From Flavobacteria bacterium BAL38 (GTDB taxonomy: Bacteria; Bacteroidota; Bacteroidia; Flavobacteriales; Flavobacteriaceae): DNA of 64,000 nucleotides. The position numbers and the translations under genes were made by a program. The stretch is taken from assembly GCA_000169355.1 (NCBI GenBank), contig AAXX01000005.1, positions 62,001 to 126,000 of the forward strand, in the 5' to 3' direction. The notes beneath the pieces are model-generated. The model did no database searches. It worked only from the letters and a program-made list of their open reading frames with translations, and was not told the origin of the DNA. Below, piece after piece: positions 1-7,905 of this stretch; position 1 is the first letter of the stretch, and each line of letters opens with the position of its first letter.

Positions 1-59
1 AGCGAACCTATAATGATAAATAAACCCAATCGTATTTTTTGTTGATCTGTTTTTTCCAT
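1..59 (-). CDS. mlaD: MCE-family (MlaD-like) protein, N-terminal fragment
   Basis: Only the first 19 codons are in the window. They read MEKTDQQKIRLGLFIIIGS: a short polar start and then the beginning of a hydrophobic segment. That is the usual opening of MlaD/MCE proteins, which are anchored by one N-terminal membrane helix and bind phospholipid in the periplasm. The ATG is 6 nt after the stop of the ATPase gene, on the same strand, so it is the third gene of the mlaE-mlaF-mlaD operon. The assignment rests on the start and the gene order, because the MCE domain itself is outside the window. Confidence 0.7.
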   Translation of the reverse strand, partial: MEKTDQQKIRLGLFIIIGS

Positions 60-65
60 ACTATT

Positions 66-809
66 TTATTTAAAAAAGGCTTGCACTTTCGGATCGTTTG
101 AAGCGTTTAATTCATCAAAAGTTCCTTCAATATAGTTAATTCCATCAATCAACAAAACCATTCGATTTGCGATTGCTTTGGCACAATCTACATCATGCGT
201 AATGATAATAGAGGAAGTATTGTATTTTTCTTGAATGGATTGCATCAAAAGTATAATTTCTTTTGAAGTTATAGGATCTAAACCTGTTGTAGGTTCATCG
301 TATAAAATTATTTTTGGTTTTAGTATTAAGGTTCTAGCTAAGGCAATTCTACGTTTCATTCCACCCGAAAGTTCATTTGGCATTAAGTCAATTGCGCTTG
401 CTAAACCTACACTTTCTAATGCTTCCATAACTAACGGAGTAGTGTCTTCAATTTTGCCAAATTTTTTGGTGTGTCTTCGTAATGGGAATTCTAAATTTTC
501 TCGCACCGACATTGAATCATATAAGGCACTTCCTTGAAAAAGAAAGCCAATTTCGGTGCGAAGTTCGTCAATTTCCTCGCGTTCAAGCGTATTAATTTCT
601 TTGTTCATTACAAAAATAGAGCCACTATCGGGTGTTTCTAATCCAATAACACATTTAATCATCACCGATTTTCCAGAACCTGATTTTCCCATTACTACCA
701 AGTTTTCTCCTTCGTTTAAAACCATATGAAAGCCATTTAAAACGGTGTTGGTTCCAAAAGTTTTATGCAAATCTTTTATTACTATTATGGGCTCTTTTTT
801 TGTTTCCAT
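66..809 (-). CDS. mlaF: Phospholipid-transport ABC ATPase (MlaF-like)
   Basis: ATPase of a Mla-type importer that moves phospholipid between outer and inner membrane. The Walker A GKSGSGKS lies at residues 41-48. The signature LSGGM, the Walker B stretch IILYDEP and the switch histidine in IITHD follow in the normal order for a ~245-aa ATPase. I place the start at the ATG at 809, one base after the stop of the permease gene. An in-frame ATG at 821 would add MTCN and overlap the permease by 11 nt. Tight packing with mlaE and mlaD supports translational coupling in one operon. Confidence 0.88.
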   Translation of the reverse strand: METKKEPIIVIKDLHKTFGTNTVLNGFHMVLNEGENLVVMGKSGSGKSVMIKCVIGLETPDSGSIFVMNKEINTLEREEIDELRTEIGFLFQGSALYDSMSVRENLEFPLRRHTKKFGKIEDTTPLVMEALESVGLASAIDLMPNELSGGMKRRIALARTLILKPKIILYDEPTTGLDPITSKEIILLMQSIQEKYNTSSIIITHDVDCAKAIANRMVLLIDGINYIEGTFDELNASNDPKVQAFFK

Positions 810-810
810 A

Positions 811-1596
811 TTACATGTCATAAAAAATGTTGGTTACAAAAACGGCAATAAAATCAATTACAAATAGTAGCATAGAGGTATAAACAACTGCTTCATTGGC
901 TGCTTTTCCAACGCCAGCCGTACCTTTTTTACAATAATACCCTTTGTAGCAACCTATTAATCCAATGGCAAAACCAAAGAAAAATGTTTTTAAAGTTGCC
1001 GGAATAAGATCGCTAAATTCTAATATATTAAAAACCTGATTAAAGTAAAGTTGAAACGATACATTGTCTTTAACATTTTCCACTAAATAGGAACCATAGA
1101 TGGCTAACACGTCGCCAAAAATAACTAACAGCGGCAACATTAGACTAGTAGCTAGAATTCGGGTTATGACTAAATATTTAAACGGATTGGTGCCTGAAAC
1201 TTCCATAGCATCTATTTGTTCGGTAACTTTCATAGAACCTAATTCGGCTCCAATACCCGACCCAATTCTTCCCGCGCAAATTAAAGCGGTGATGATTGGA
1301 CCAATTTCTCTAATTATAGAAACACTCACCATGGAAGCCATCCATGAAACCGCACCAAACTCTTGCAAGGTAGGTCGCGACTGTAACGTGAAAACCAATC
1401 CAATAATAAATCCCGTTACCCCAACTAAAAATAGCGAACGGTTACCAATAAAATAGCATTGGCGTAAGAACTCTTTAAATTCGTAAGGGGGTTTCCAAAA
1501 TTCTTTAAAAAACCGACCTGCAAAATAGGAGATTTCTCCAATCTCAATTAAGAAAGCTTTTATCACTTTAATTATGTTGTCGAAATATTTTTTCAT
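811..1596 (-). CDS. mlaE: Phospholipid-transport ABC permease (MlaE family)
   Basis: Integral inner-membrane permease of the Mla system. It has a short amphipathic N-terminus, several hydrophobic segments and the family hallmark region around GRIGSGIGAELGSMKVTEQ followed by IDAMEVSG. The ATG at 1596 gives a 261-aa protein, the usual family size. An upstream in-frame TTG at 1641 would add 15 lysine-rich residues and seems less likely. It is first in the operon with mlaF and mlaD. Function is assigned by family; the lipid substrate and direction are not visible in the sequence. Confidence 0.88.
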   Translation of the reverse strand: MKKYFDNIIKVIKAFLIEIGEISYFAGRFFKEFWKPPYEFKEFLRQCYFIGNRSLFLVGVTGFIIGLVFTLQSRPTLQEFGAVSWMASMVSVSIIREIGPIITALICAGRIGSGIGAELGSMKVTEQIDAMEVSGTNPFKYLVITRILATSLMLPLLVIFGDVLAIYGSYLVENVKDNVSFQLYFNQVFNILEFSDLIPATLKTFFFGFAIGLIGCYKGYYCKKGTAGVGKAANEAVVYTSMLLFVIDFIAVFVTNIFYDM

Positions 1597-1685
1597 AATT
1601 TTAGATGATAACTTAGTTTTAAGTCTTTCAAATTTAATCAATTTAGATTGTAATTGTTGTTTTTTAATAGATTACTTATTTAAAA

Positions 1686-1715
1686 AAAATCCGATTTGAA
1701 TACAAATCGGATTTT
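1686..1715. terminator. Hairpin terminator between divergent-end transcripts
   Basis: Arms AAAATCCGATTT and AAATCGGATTTT enclose a loop of about 6 nt, with A and T runs on both sides, so it could act in either direction. It lies upstream of mlaE and downstream of nothing on the plus strand. It is one of several AAATCCGA/TCGGATTT hairpins in the window. Confidence 0.6.
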
Positions 1716-1780
1716 AGTTTCATTTTAAAAACTCCTATAGATATGGTTAGTCACATTTAAATATTTTTATTTTACTTCGT

Positions 1781-2938
1781 TTAAAAGGCAGTTTTTTTAT
1801 TAGTTCTTGAATTATTTTTTACCGCTGGTCTAGTCGCTGGTTTTGTAGTCGGTCTAGTTGCAGGTCTAGTCGCCGGTTTCGTTGCCGGTTTCGCTGACGG
1901 TCTAGTTGATGGTTTTGTAGTCGGTCTTGTTGCAGGTCTTGTCGCCGGTTTTGTTGTTGGTCTAGTAGATGGTCTAGTAGATGGTCTAGTTGAGTTGTTA
2001 TTTGTTCGGTTTGGGGTATTAATATTACCTGAATTTCTTGTAGAAGGATAAGTTGGACGCGTGCTGTTTTTGTTTGTACGAGTAAACTCGGCAGACCCGT
2101 CTTTTCTTGTTTCTGGTCTTGAGTAAGTTTTATTATATCTACCAATGTCTCTATTGCTTCTAACTGTAGATGAGTATATTCTATTTCTGCTGTAATAATT
2201 ATTTCGATACAATGGAGTACGATAATAACGCCCACTGTGATAGCGTCCGTGATAATGTGAATGCCAATGCGAGTGATATCCATAATAATGGTGCCAATAA
2301 TACGGTCTCCAAGGATTCCAATACGAAGGATAATAACCCCAATACCATGGAGAATTCCATCGAACATAGGCTGGAGCATATATATAGTTTACAACTGGCC
2401 AAGCGGAAACCTGAACAATTACTGTTTTTTCAATCACCACGGTTTTACCTTCTGAATTTGTGGTATTTGTAGAATAACCAGGATTAGGTGTGCTACCTTG
2501 TGCTGTTGCGTCTTCAGATTTTGGTTCAATAATATAATCTTTTCCGTATAATTCTTCGTCACCAATTAACTGAATTTGAATTTGCTTGTTTTCGTCTTTA
2601 CTAACACTAAACACAGCAACATCCTGATTTTCTTTATCGTTTATTGCTACTTGTAATACAATGAAGTGCGTATCTCCCTCTACATTGTCAATGACTTTTA
2701 TATAATCTATTTTATCATCATTATTTAAATCAAGATTGTTGATTTTTGAATCTTCTGCATTTAGATTTTTTTCAAATAGTTCTAGTGTTTCTGATTCTTG
2801 AAATAAATTTAAAACTGCATATAAGTTTAAATTATCGCCAGGAAGATTTAGTTTTTCTTCCTCATTGTTTTGTGCCTGAATTGAAAATGAATTCATAATT
2901 AGCAGCACCAACATTAAAAAGAGCTTATTGATTTTCAT
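1781..2938 (-). CDS. Exported protein with His/Tyr/Trp-rich centre and Thr-Arg-Pro repeat tail
   Basis: 385 aa, function unknown. A signal peptide (MKINKLFLMLVLLIMNSFSIQAQ) is followed by an acidic region of about 150 residues with a DLNNDDKIDYIK stretch that resembles a dockerin or EF-hand-like calcium loop. The middle is very rich in Trp, Tyr and His (WGYYPSYWNPWRPYYWHHYY). The last ~70 residues are short repeats built from TRP, TKP and ATRP, ending in a basic tail. Such a tail may bind acidic polymer or peptidoglycan, but this is inference. The gene stands alone, with a terminator-like hairpin 5' of the next upstream gene. Confidence 0.8.
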   Translation of the reverse strand: MKINKLFLMLVLLIMNSFSIQAQNNEEEKLNLPGDNLNLYAVLNLFQESETLELFEKNLNAEDSKINNLDLNNDDKIDYIKVIDNVEGDTHFIVLQVAINDKENQDVAVFSVSKDENKQIQIQLIGDEELYGKDYIIEPKSEDATAQGSTPNPGYSTNTTNSEGKTVVIEKTVIVQVSAWPVVNYIYAPAYVRWNSPWYWGYYPSYWNPWRPYYWHHYYGYHSHWHSHYHGRYHSGRYYRTPLYRNNYYSRNRIYSSTVRSNRDIGRYNKTYSRPETRKDGSAEFTRTNKNSTRPTYPSTRNSGNINTPNRTNNNSTRPSTRPSTRPTTKPATRPATRPTTKPSTRPSAKPATKPATRPATRPTTKPATRPAVKNNSRTNKKTAF

Positions 2939-3072
2939 GTTTTATAGTTTTATAAGTTTCTTCAAATTTTATTAAAAAGTTCATCTTTCAAACTTTTACT
3001 CAACTCAGATTTAAATTTAAGCTTTTTTTTTTCAATTTATGAGTTCTTTTAAAATTAATCATATAAAACATA

Positions 3073-3103
3073 AAAAAATCCGACTTTGTTGGAGTGGGAT
3101 TTT
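3073..3103. terminator. Imperfect hairpin terminator (copy 1)
   Basis: AAAAATCC..ACT pairs with AGT.GGGATTTT around a TTGTTGG loop, with one mismatch. It lies just downstream of the 3137-3643 gene. A nearly identical sequence recurs at 4350-4380, so the two-gene block 3137-4264 is bracketed by copies of it. Confidence 0.5.
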
Positions 3104-3136
3104 GGTTTAGGATGTGAGTTTAAATTACTTTATTTG

Positions 3137-3643
3137 CTATAGTTTTAAGAATTTTATTTTTTCAATTTTTAAAATGTTTTCAATTCGAAATATTAAACTT
3201 TTTGTTAAACTTTTGGTAATAAGTTTAATAATTGAAAAGTATATAAAACTAATTGTGGGTAAAAGGAACGATTGAATATTATCAATTCCCGTTGTGATTA
3301 AGTAATATAAGCTAATTATAAAAGTTGTAATAGTAAAAAATAAAGAAAACCAATATTGAACATAAAATGTAAATCCGTTTAACCGTTCTAATTTTAAAAC
3401 ACTTTCGGTTTTGTTGTTGTTTACATTTTCAAGATTTACTTTTAGTTTGATTAATGGACCAAGATTGGGTTTAAATACAATAAATGAAACACAATTATAC
3501 ACTTCAAATATATTGTTGTTTGTAATATCTCCCGAAAGATTAAAACGCTTTTTAAAAACATTTTCTTTAATTTCTGAAACGATTATTTGATTCAATCGTA
3601 TTGAATTTTCGTAAATTTTATAAGTTGTAATATTTTCTTTCAA
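3137..3643 (-). CDS. Hypothetical membrane protein
   Basis: 168 aa, not recognised. The N-terminal ~90 residues are soluble and polar. Two closely spaced hydrophobic segments follow (around FYVQYWFSLFFTITTFIISLY and NIQSFLLPTISFIYFSIIKL), and the tail is lysine-rich. This suggests a small inner-membrane protein with both ends on the same side. It sits 51 nt downstream of another membrane protein gene on the same strand. Confidence 0.6.
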   Translation of the reverse strand: MKENITTYKIYENSIRLNQIIVSEIKENVFKKRFNLSGDITNNNIFEVYNCVSFIVFKPNLGPLIKLKVNLENVNNNKTESVLKLERLNGFTFYVQYWFSLFFTITTFIISLYYLITTGIDNIQSFLLPTISFIYFSIIKLITKSLTKSLIFRIENILKIEKIKFLKL

Positions 3644-3694
3644 ATTATTATTTTGTTTAGTGAGATAAATCCTTTTAGAAATATTAAGCTAAAA

Positions 3695-4264
3695 TCAAGG
3701 TAACAGTAAAAATCTCCAACCGCTCCAATATTCACTATAATTTTCTTTAAAACTTTTCAATTTATTTGATTTTGGTAAATTTTTACTTTCGGCAAATTTG
3801 TTGTAATCGTCTTCAGTTTCAAATTCTTCTAACTTTTCAGTATCAATATCATATACAAAGAAAGAGTTCTGATAATCATAAAAATCACTATCTAAATTGG
3901 CACACAAAATGTTGTTTGCTTTTTTAAATTGTGTCAAATAAATATCATTGTCTTCACTACTTTTTATTTCATCCAATTTTCCATAATTTGACGAATTTAT
4001 GTTGATGATTTCTTTTGAAAAACTAATAGGAATTCTTGCTAAGTCACCTAATCCATGATTACCGTATGGTGTAAACATATAAAATAAGAGAAATAATGAA
4101 ATAGATAACCAAAGTCTTTTTTTGGTTTTTAACCAACTTTTAATCCACTTAGGTTTTTTATTTTCTGGAATTAAATTATAGATATAATATAAAATTGTGG
4201 CGTAGATAAAACCTAAAATAGTTGTTTTTAAAAGTTCAAAGAAAAAGTGTATTAATGATTCCAT
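3695..4264 (-). CDS. Hypothetical membrane protein
   Basis: 189 aa, not recognised. There are two predicted membrane helices near the N-terminus (about residues 8-30 and 50-67, the first containing TTILGFIYATILYYIY), then a polar, acidic C-terminal domain of ~120 residues with several Tyr and Trp. It may form a unit with the 3137-3643 gene downstream. No catalytic motif is visible. Confidence 0.6.
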   Translation of the reverse strand: MESLIHFFFELLKTTILGFIYATILYYIYNLIPENKKPKWIKSWLKTKKRLWLSISLFLLFYMFTPYGNHGLGDLARIPISFSKEIININSSNYGKLDEIKSSEDNDIYLTQFKKANNILCANLDSDFYDYQNSFFVYDIDTEKLEEFETEDDYNKFAESKNLPKSNKLKSFKENYSEYWSGWRFLLLP

Positions 4265-4295
4265 TTAGTTATTGATTCTTGAAAGATGAATTTCT

Positions 4296-4348
4296 CAAAT
4301 ATAATTAATTTTTCCTACAAACAATTTCCAAGTTATCAATTACTAAAA
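4296..4348. repeat. 53-bp direct repeat, copy 1
   Basis: This AT-rich intergenic segment (beginning CAAATATAATTAATTTTT) recurs at 5110-5162 with one visible mismatch. The two copies flank the 4391-5026 gene, and each runs into a terminator hairpin of the AAATCCGA type. Confidence 0.75.
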
Positions 4349-4349
4349 A

Positions 4350-4380
4350 AAAAAATCCGACTTTGTTGGAGTGGGATTTT
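4350..4380. terminator. Imperfect hairpin terminator (copy 2)
   Basis: Same sequence and imperfect stem as 3073-3103, directly downstream of the 4391-5026 gene on the minus strand and preceded by a long A run. Confidence 0.5.
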
Positions 4381-4390
4381 ATTGATTTTA

Positions 4391-5026
4391 CTATAATTTT
4401 TTTAAAGTTTGAATACCTTTATAAACTTTTTCAGGACCATATTCCCCAAAATAACTGTAAAATTTTCCATTAGGGGAAATTATAGTACAATTTCCATAAC
4501 TAAATTGAAAAGGATAAAATAAATTTTTAATAAAATTATCTTTTTCTTTAAACCAATTGATATGTGGATATTTATAAGTATCTAAATCTATTTGTAATTC
4601 ATCGTGTATCCAAAATTGTTTGCACTTTACTTTGGTGTGTAATTTTTTAATATAATTAGGTTGAAGAATTGTCCAAAGAGATAAGTATTTATCTTTTTTT
4701 AATATAGGATTGGCTGTAACGTAGTTTATTACAATATATTCATCATTAGCAATTTTTTGCCCATAGTTTAATTCGAGATAATTCTTTAAATTTTCTAAAG
4801 ATACAGTGTCTAAAACATCAATATTAATTCTGTTGATTAATTTAAAAACTTGTAAAGTGTCATACTCTAAACCAATGGAAATGTTCACTTTATGATCTTC
4901 TAATTTCAAGAATTTTTCTTTGGAAATTTTATTACCCTTAGTGTCATAAAATTCCTGTTTGCTATTTTGTGCAAAGAAATTTACAGTATTAATTAGGATG
5001 AAAAACAATATTACTTTTTTAAGCAT
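4391..5026 (-). CDS. Hypothetical exported protein
   Basis: I start at the ATG at 5026, which gives a clean signal peptide (MLKKVILFFILINTVNFFAQ). The longer reading frame from 5077 adds 17 polar residues in front of it. The mature ~190 residues are mixed alpha/beta without a family I recognise. The tail motif GNCTIISPNGKFYSYFGEYG suggests a soluble periplasmic domain. The gene lies between two copies of a 53-bp repeat, so it may have been gained or duplicated as a unit. Confidence 0.6.
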   Translation of the reverse strand: MLKKVILFFILINTVNFFAQNSKQEFYDTKGNKISKEKFLKLEDHKVNISIGLEYDTLQVFKLINRINIDVLDTVSLENLKNYLELNYGQKIANDEYIVINYVTANPILKKDKYLSLWTILQPNYIKKLHTKVKCKQFWIHDELQIDLDTYKYPHINWFKEKDNFIKNLFYPFQFSYGNCTIISPNGKFYSYFGEYGPEKVYKGIQTLKKL

Positions 5027-5109
5027 ATTTATAAAGTTATTGTTATTTTGAATGTAATTTTTTAAGGATTTTTTCAAGGATTATTTAGATTAGGCATCAT
5101 AATTTCAAT

Positions 5110-5162
5110 CAAATATAATTAATTTTTACTACAAACAATTTCCAAGTTATCAATTACTAAAA
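5110..5162. repeat. 53-bp direct repeat, copy 2
   Basis: Second copy of the repeat at 4296-4348, on the 5' side of the 4391-5026 gene and again followed at once by a terminator hairpin. Confidence 0.75.
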
Positions 5163-5166
5163 CAAA

Positions 5167-5197
5167 AAAATCCGACCTGCTTTCACAAATCGGATTT
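5167..5197. terminator. Hairpin terminator
   Basis: Arms AAATCCGA and TCGGATTT with a ~14-nt loop (containing CTGCTTTCACA), located 3' of the 5203-5871 gene. The hairpin at 6210-6239 has nearly the same loop. Confidence 0.55.
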
Positions 5198-5202
5198 AGT
5201 TT

Positions 5203-5871
5203 TTATGATTTTATGTTGGTTTCTTTAAAGGCAATTAAAATTTCTTCATCGTTAGAATAGATATAGTTTTTTGGTTCAGAATTTTTACCTAAATCGAAGT
5301 TTATACTTGATAATTGTAAAATTTCATCATTTTCAAATTTTAAGACTATTTCAATAGGTTTCTTTATCTTTTGAGTTTTCATGGTGTAATCAATTATCTC
5401 ATTAAATTCCTTTATTTTGAAATTTACATCTATGATACGTTTGTTTATAAAATTATAAATCTCAGGGATATCATTTTGAGCCAGCTCATATTCATTTTCA
5501 TGAGTATAATTTTTCCTAAATGGTTCTGAATTTAAAACGTACTGGTCAAAATAAGATGAAAATCCAAAAGATAAATATCCTTTGGGTAAATTAAATTCCA
5601 CACCACCATCAATGATATATTGATTTTTATTTTTCAAATCATAAAACGTATCATTAATCTGAAACACTTTAATTGAAAGAATTTTTTCGGAAAGTAACAT
5701 CGCTTTGAAACTTTCTATTTCATCATTAGACATAGAATAACAGGGAGTTTCCTCTACGTCTTCCATAAGTCTTTTTCTCATTTCAAGTCTTTCCATTTTA
5801 TCTTCTTTGTATGATTTTATGAGGAATAAAAATAAAACAGCGAATAAGATAATGAAGAAAAGTTCAAACAT
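5203..5871 (-). CDS. Hypothetical protein with N-terminal membrane anchor
   Basis: 222 aa, not recognised. Residues 2-20 (FELFFIILFAVLFLFLI) form one membrane helix, followed by a basic stretch (KSYKEDKMERLEMRKR), so the rest is probably cytoplasmic. The soluble domain is acidic, mixed alpha/beta, and has no cysteine pair or catalytic motif I can name. It is 21 nt downstream of the 100-aa membrane protein gene and probably co-transcribed with it. Confidence 0.6.
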   Translation of the reverse strand: MFELFFIILFAVLFLFLIKSYKEDKMERLEMRKRLMEDVEETPCYSMSNDEIESFKAMLLSEKILSIKVFQINDTFYDLKNKNQYIIDGGVEFNLPKGYLSFGFSSYFDQYVLNSEPFRKNYTHENEYELAQNDIPEIYNFINKRIIDVNFKIKEFNEIIDYTMKTQKIKKPIEIVLKFENDEILQLSSINFDLGKNSEPKNYIYSNDEEILIAFKETNIKS

Positions 5872-5892
5872 GTTTTTTGGATTTAATAAGTA

Positions 5893-6195
5893 TTATTTTT
5901 TGTTTTTTTTGATGCTTCTCATGAGTTTTTCCATTTCTCGAGCTTTTTTAAAATTGCCGTTTGAATTGGTAGTATTCTTTTTAGGATTATCATAATAGGC
6001 AACAGCTCCCATAATAAAAACCAATAAGCCTATTAATTTTAGACTAAATCCGTCAATTTGTTTTTCAGTTACAGAATGAATTCTATGACTAAATTTGTAG
6101 CTTGTGGATGAAAAACTATAGTAATTCATGACAAATCCCAAAAGAAATAGGAGTATGCCACTAGCAAATAATAATTTAGCGATGTTGTTTTTCAT
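5893..6195 (-). CDS. Small hypothetical membrane protein
   Basis: 100 aa with two hydrophobic helices (around AKLLFASGILLFLLGFVMNY and LKLIGLLVFIMGAVAYY) and a lysine-rich C-terminal tail. Not recognised. It is first in a likely two-gene unit with the 5203-5871 gene, with a terminator hairpin upstream. Confidence 0.55.
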   Translation of the reverse strand: MKNNIAKLLFASGILLFLLGFVMNYYSFSSTSYKFSHRIHSVTEKQIDGFSLKLIGLLVFIMGAVAYYDNPKKNTTNSNGNFKKAREMEKLMRSIKKNKK

Positions 6196-6209
6196 TTTTT
6201 AAAAATAAT

Positions 6210-6239
6210 AAATCCGACTTGCTTTCACAAATCGGATTT
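6210..6239. terminator. Hairpin terminator downstream of lpd
   Basis: Arms AAATCCGA (6210-6217) and TCGGATTT (6232-6239) around a CTTGCTTTCACAAA loop. It is 3' of the lpd gene on the minus strand. Confidence 0.55.
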
Positions 6240-6277
6240 CTCTATATACTTTGTACTTTAATCTTTGTACTTTTTAC

Positions 6278-7666
6278 TTATAAGTGAATTACTTCACCGT
6301 AAGCTTCAGCAACCGCTTCCATAACCGCTTCACTCATAGTAGGGTGCGGGTGAACAGCTTTTAAGATTTCGTGTCCTGTGGTTTCTAATTTACGAGCTAC
6401 AACTGCTTCTGCAATCATATCAGTAACGCCAGCACCAATCATGTGGCAACCTAACCATTCGCCGTATTTGGCATCGAAAATTACTTTTACAAATCCGTCT
6501 GGAGTTCCAGCTGCTTTTGCTTTTCCTGAAGCTGAGAATGGGAATTTACCCACTTTGATTTCGTATCCTTTTTCTTTCGCTTGTTTTTCCGTCATACCCA
6601 CAGAAGCAATTTCTGGAGTAGCATACGTACAACCTGGAATGTTTCCGTAATCTAACGCTTCAACGTGTAAACCTGCAATTTTTTCCACACATAAAATACC
6701 TTCAGCAGAAGCAACGTGTGCTAAAGCTTGTCCTGGCGTTACATCACCAATTGCGTAGTAACCCGGAACGTTAGTTTGGTAATATGCGTTTACTAAGATT
6801 TTATCTCTATCGGTAGCAATACCTGTTTCTTCTAATCCAATGTTTTCGATGTTGGTTTTAATTCCAACAGCTGATAATAAGATATCCGCTTCTAAAACTT
6901 CTTCTCCTTTAGCGGTTTTAACGAATGCCTTAACTCCGTTTCCAGAAGTATCAATTCGTTCCACAGAAGCATTTGTCATGATAGAAACGCCTGCTTTTTT
7001 CATAGAGCGTTCCATTTGTTTTGAAATATCTTCGTCTTCTACAGGAACAATGTTTGGCATAAATTCTACAATCGTCACTTCTGTTCCCATTGCGTTATAA
7101 AAATGTGCAAACTCAACTCCAATCGCACCAGAACCTACAACAATCATTTTCTTTGGTTGTTCAGGTAATGTCATGGCTTGGCGGTATCCAATTACTTTTT
7201 TACCATCTTGTGGTAAGTTTGGCAATTCGCGAGAACGCGCTCCTGTTGCAATAATGATATGATCTGCAGTATATTCAGTTACTTTTCCATCCGCTGCAGT
7301 AACATCCACTTTTTTACCTGGTTTTACTTTTCCAAAACCATCAATTACATCAATTTTATTTTTCTTCATTAAGAATTGAACACCTTTGCTCATTCCTTCT
7401 GCAACGTCTCTAGAACGTTTTACAACAGCGTTGAAGTCTTTATCAAATGCGGTAACAGTTAATCCATAATCGGAAGCATGTTTTAGGTAATCAAAAACTT
7501 GAGCCGATTTTAATAATGCTTTCGTTGGAATACAACCCCAATTTAAACAAATTCCACCCAAATTTTCTTTTTCAATAACGGCTACTTTAAAGCCTAATTG
7601 TGATGCTCTAATAGCAGTTACATAACCACCAGGACCACTTCCTAAAACTATGATATCGTATTTCAT
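6278..7666 (-). CDS. lpdA: Dihydrolipoyl dehydrogenase (E3), paralog 1
   Basis: FAD-dependent E3 subunit that reoxidises dihydrolipoamide in 2-oxoacid dehydrogenase complexes and passes electrons to NAD+. Seen directly: an N-terminal dinucleotide site GSGPGGY, the redox pair C40-x4-C45 in CLNWGC, a second NAD-binding GSGAIGVEF, and the C-terminal HPHPTMSEAV that supplies the catalytic His. The length, 462 aa, is typical. It is not next to E1/E2 genes, and a second E3 gene lies at 56128-57531, so the two may serve different complexes. Confidence 0.95.
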   Translation of the reverse strand: MKYDIIVLGSGPGGYVTAIRASQLGFKVAVIEKENLGGICLNWGCIPTKALLKSAQVFDYLKHASDYGLTVTAFDKDFNAVVKRSRDVAEGMSKGVQFLMKKNKIDVIDGFGKVKPGKKVDVTAADGKVTEYTADHIIIATGARSRELPNLPQDGKKVIGYRQAMTLPEQPKKMIVVGSGAIGVEFAHFYNAMGTEVTIVEFMPNIVPVEDEDISKQMERSMKKAGVSIMTNASVERIDTSGNGVKAFVKTAKGEEVLEADILLSAVGIKTNIENIGLEETGIATDRDKILVNAYYQTNVPGYYAIGDVTPGQALAHVASAEGILCVEKIAGLHVEALDYGNIPGCTYATPEIASVGMTEKQAKEKGYEIKVGKFPFSASGKAKAAGTPDGFVKVIFDAKYGEWLGCHMIGAGVTDMIAEAVVARKLETTGHEILKAVHPHPTMSEAVMEAVAEAYGEVIHL

Positions 7667-7768
7667 TTTTATAAAGTATTTCAGTTTTATTTATAAGTTG
7701 CGAATTTAAGGAAATAAAATTAAATAAACTTCAAAATTCAAATTCCAAAATTCAAATAAATTATAATT

Positions 7769-7830
7769 TTAGGAACACAGATTTAATAAATTTTAAAAAT
7801 TACTAAAATTTATTAAATCTGTGTTCCTAA
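7769..7830. repeat. Perfect 27-bp inverted repeat
   Basis: Arms 7769-7795 and 7804-7830 are exact reverse complements around an 8-nt loop. The ends read TTAGGAACACAG and CTGTGTTCCTAA. Related GAACACAGATT or CCGTGTTCC sequences appear near 16240 and 13700, so this looks like one member of a dispersed palindromic repeat. It lies between lpd and the ABC exporter and could also end transcription. Confidence 0.8.
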
Positions 7831-7905
7831 GAAAAAATGTTAGTTCAAGTTATGTTTGACAGCATGATAAACTGTGACTGCGACTGAAGACTGCGACTAA
7901 GATAA

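Noticed and set aside
1819-2379. 186-residue open frame overlapping the Thr-Arg-Pro repeat gene
   Set aside because: It is the same repeat read in another frame; the main frame has the signal peptide.
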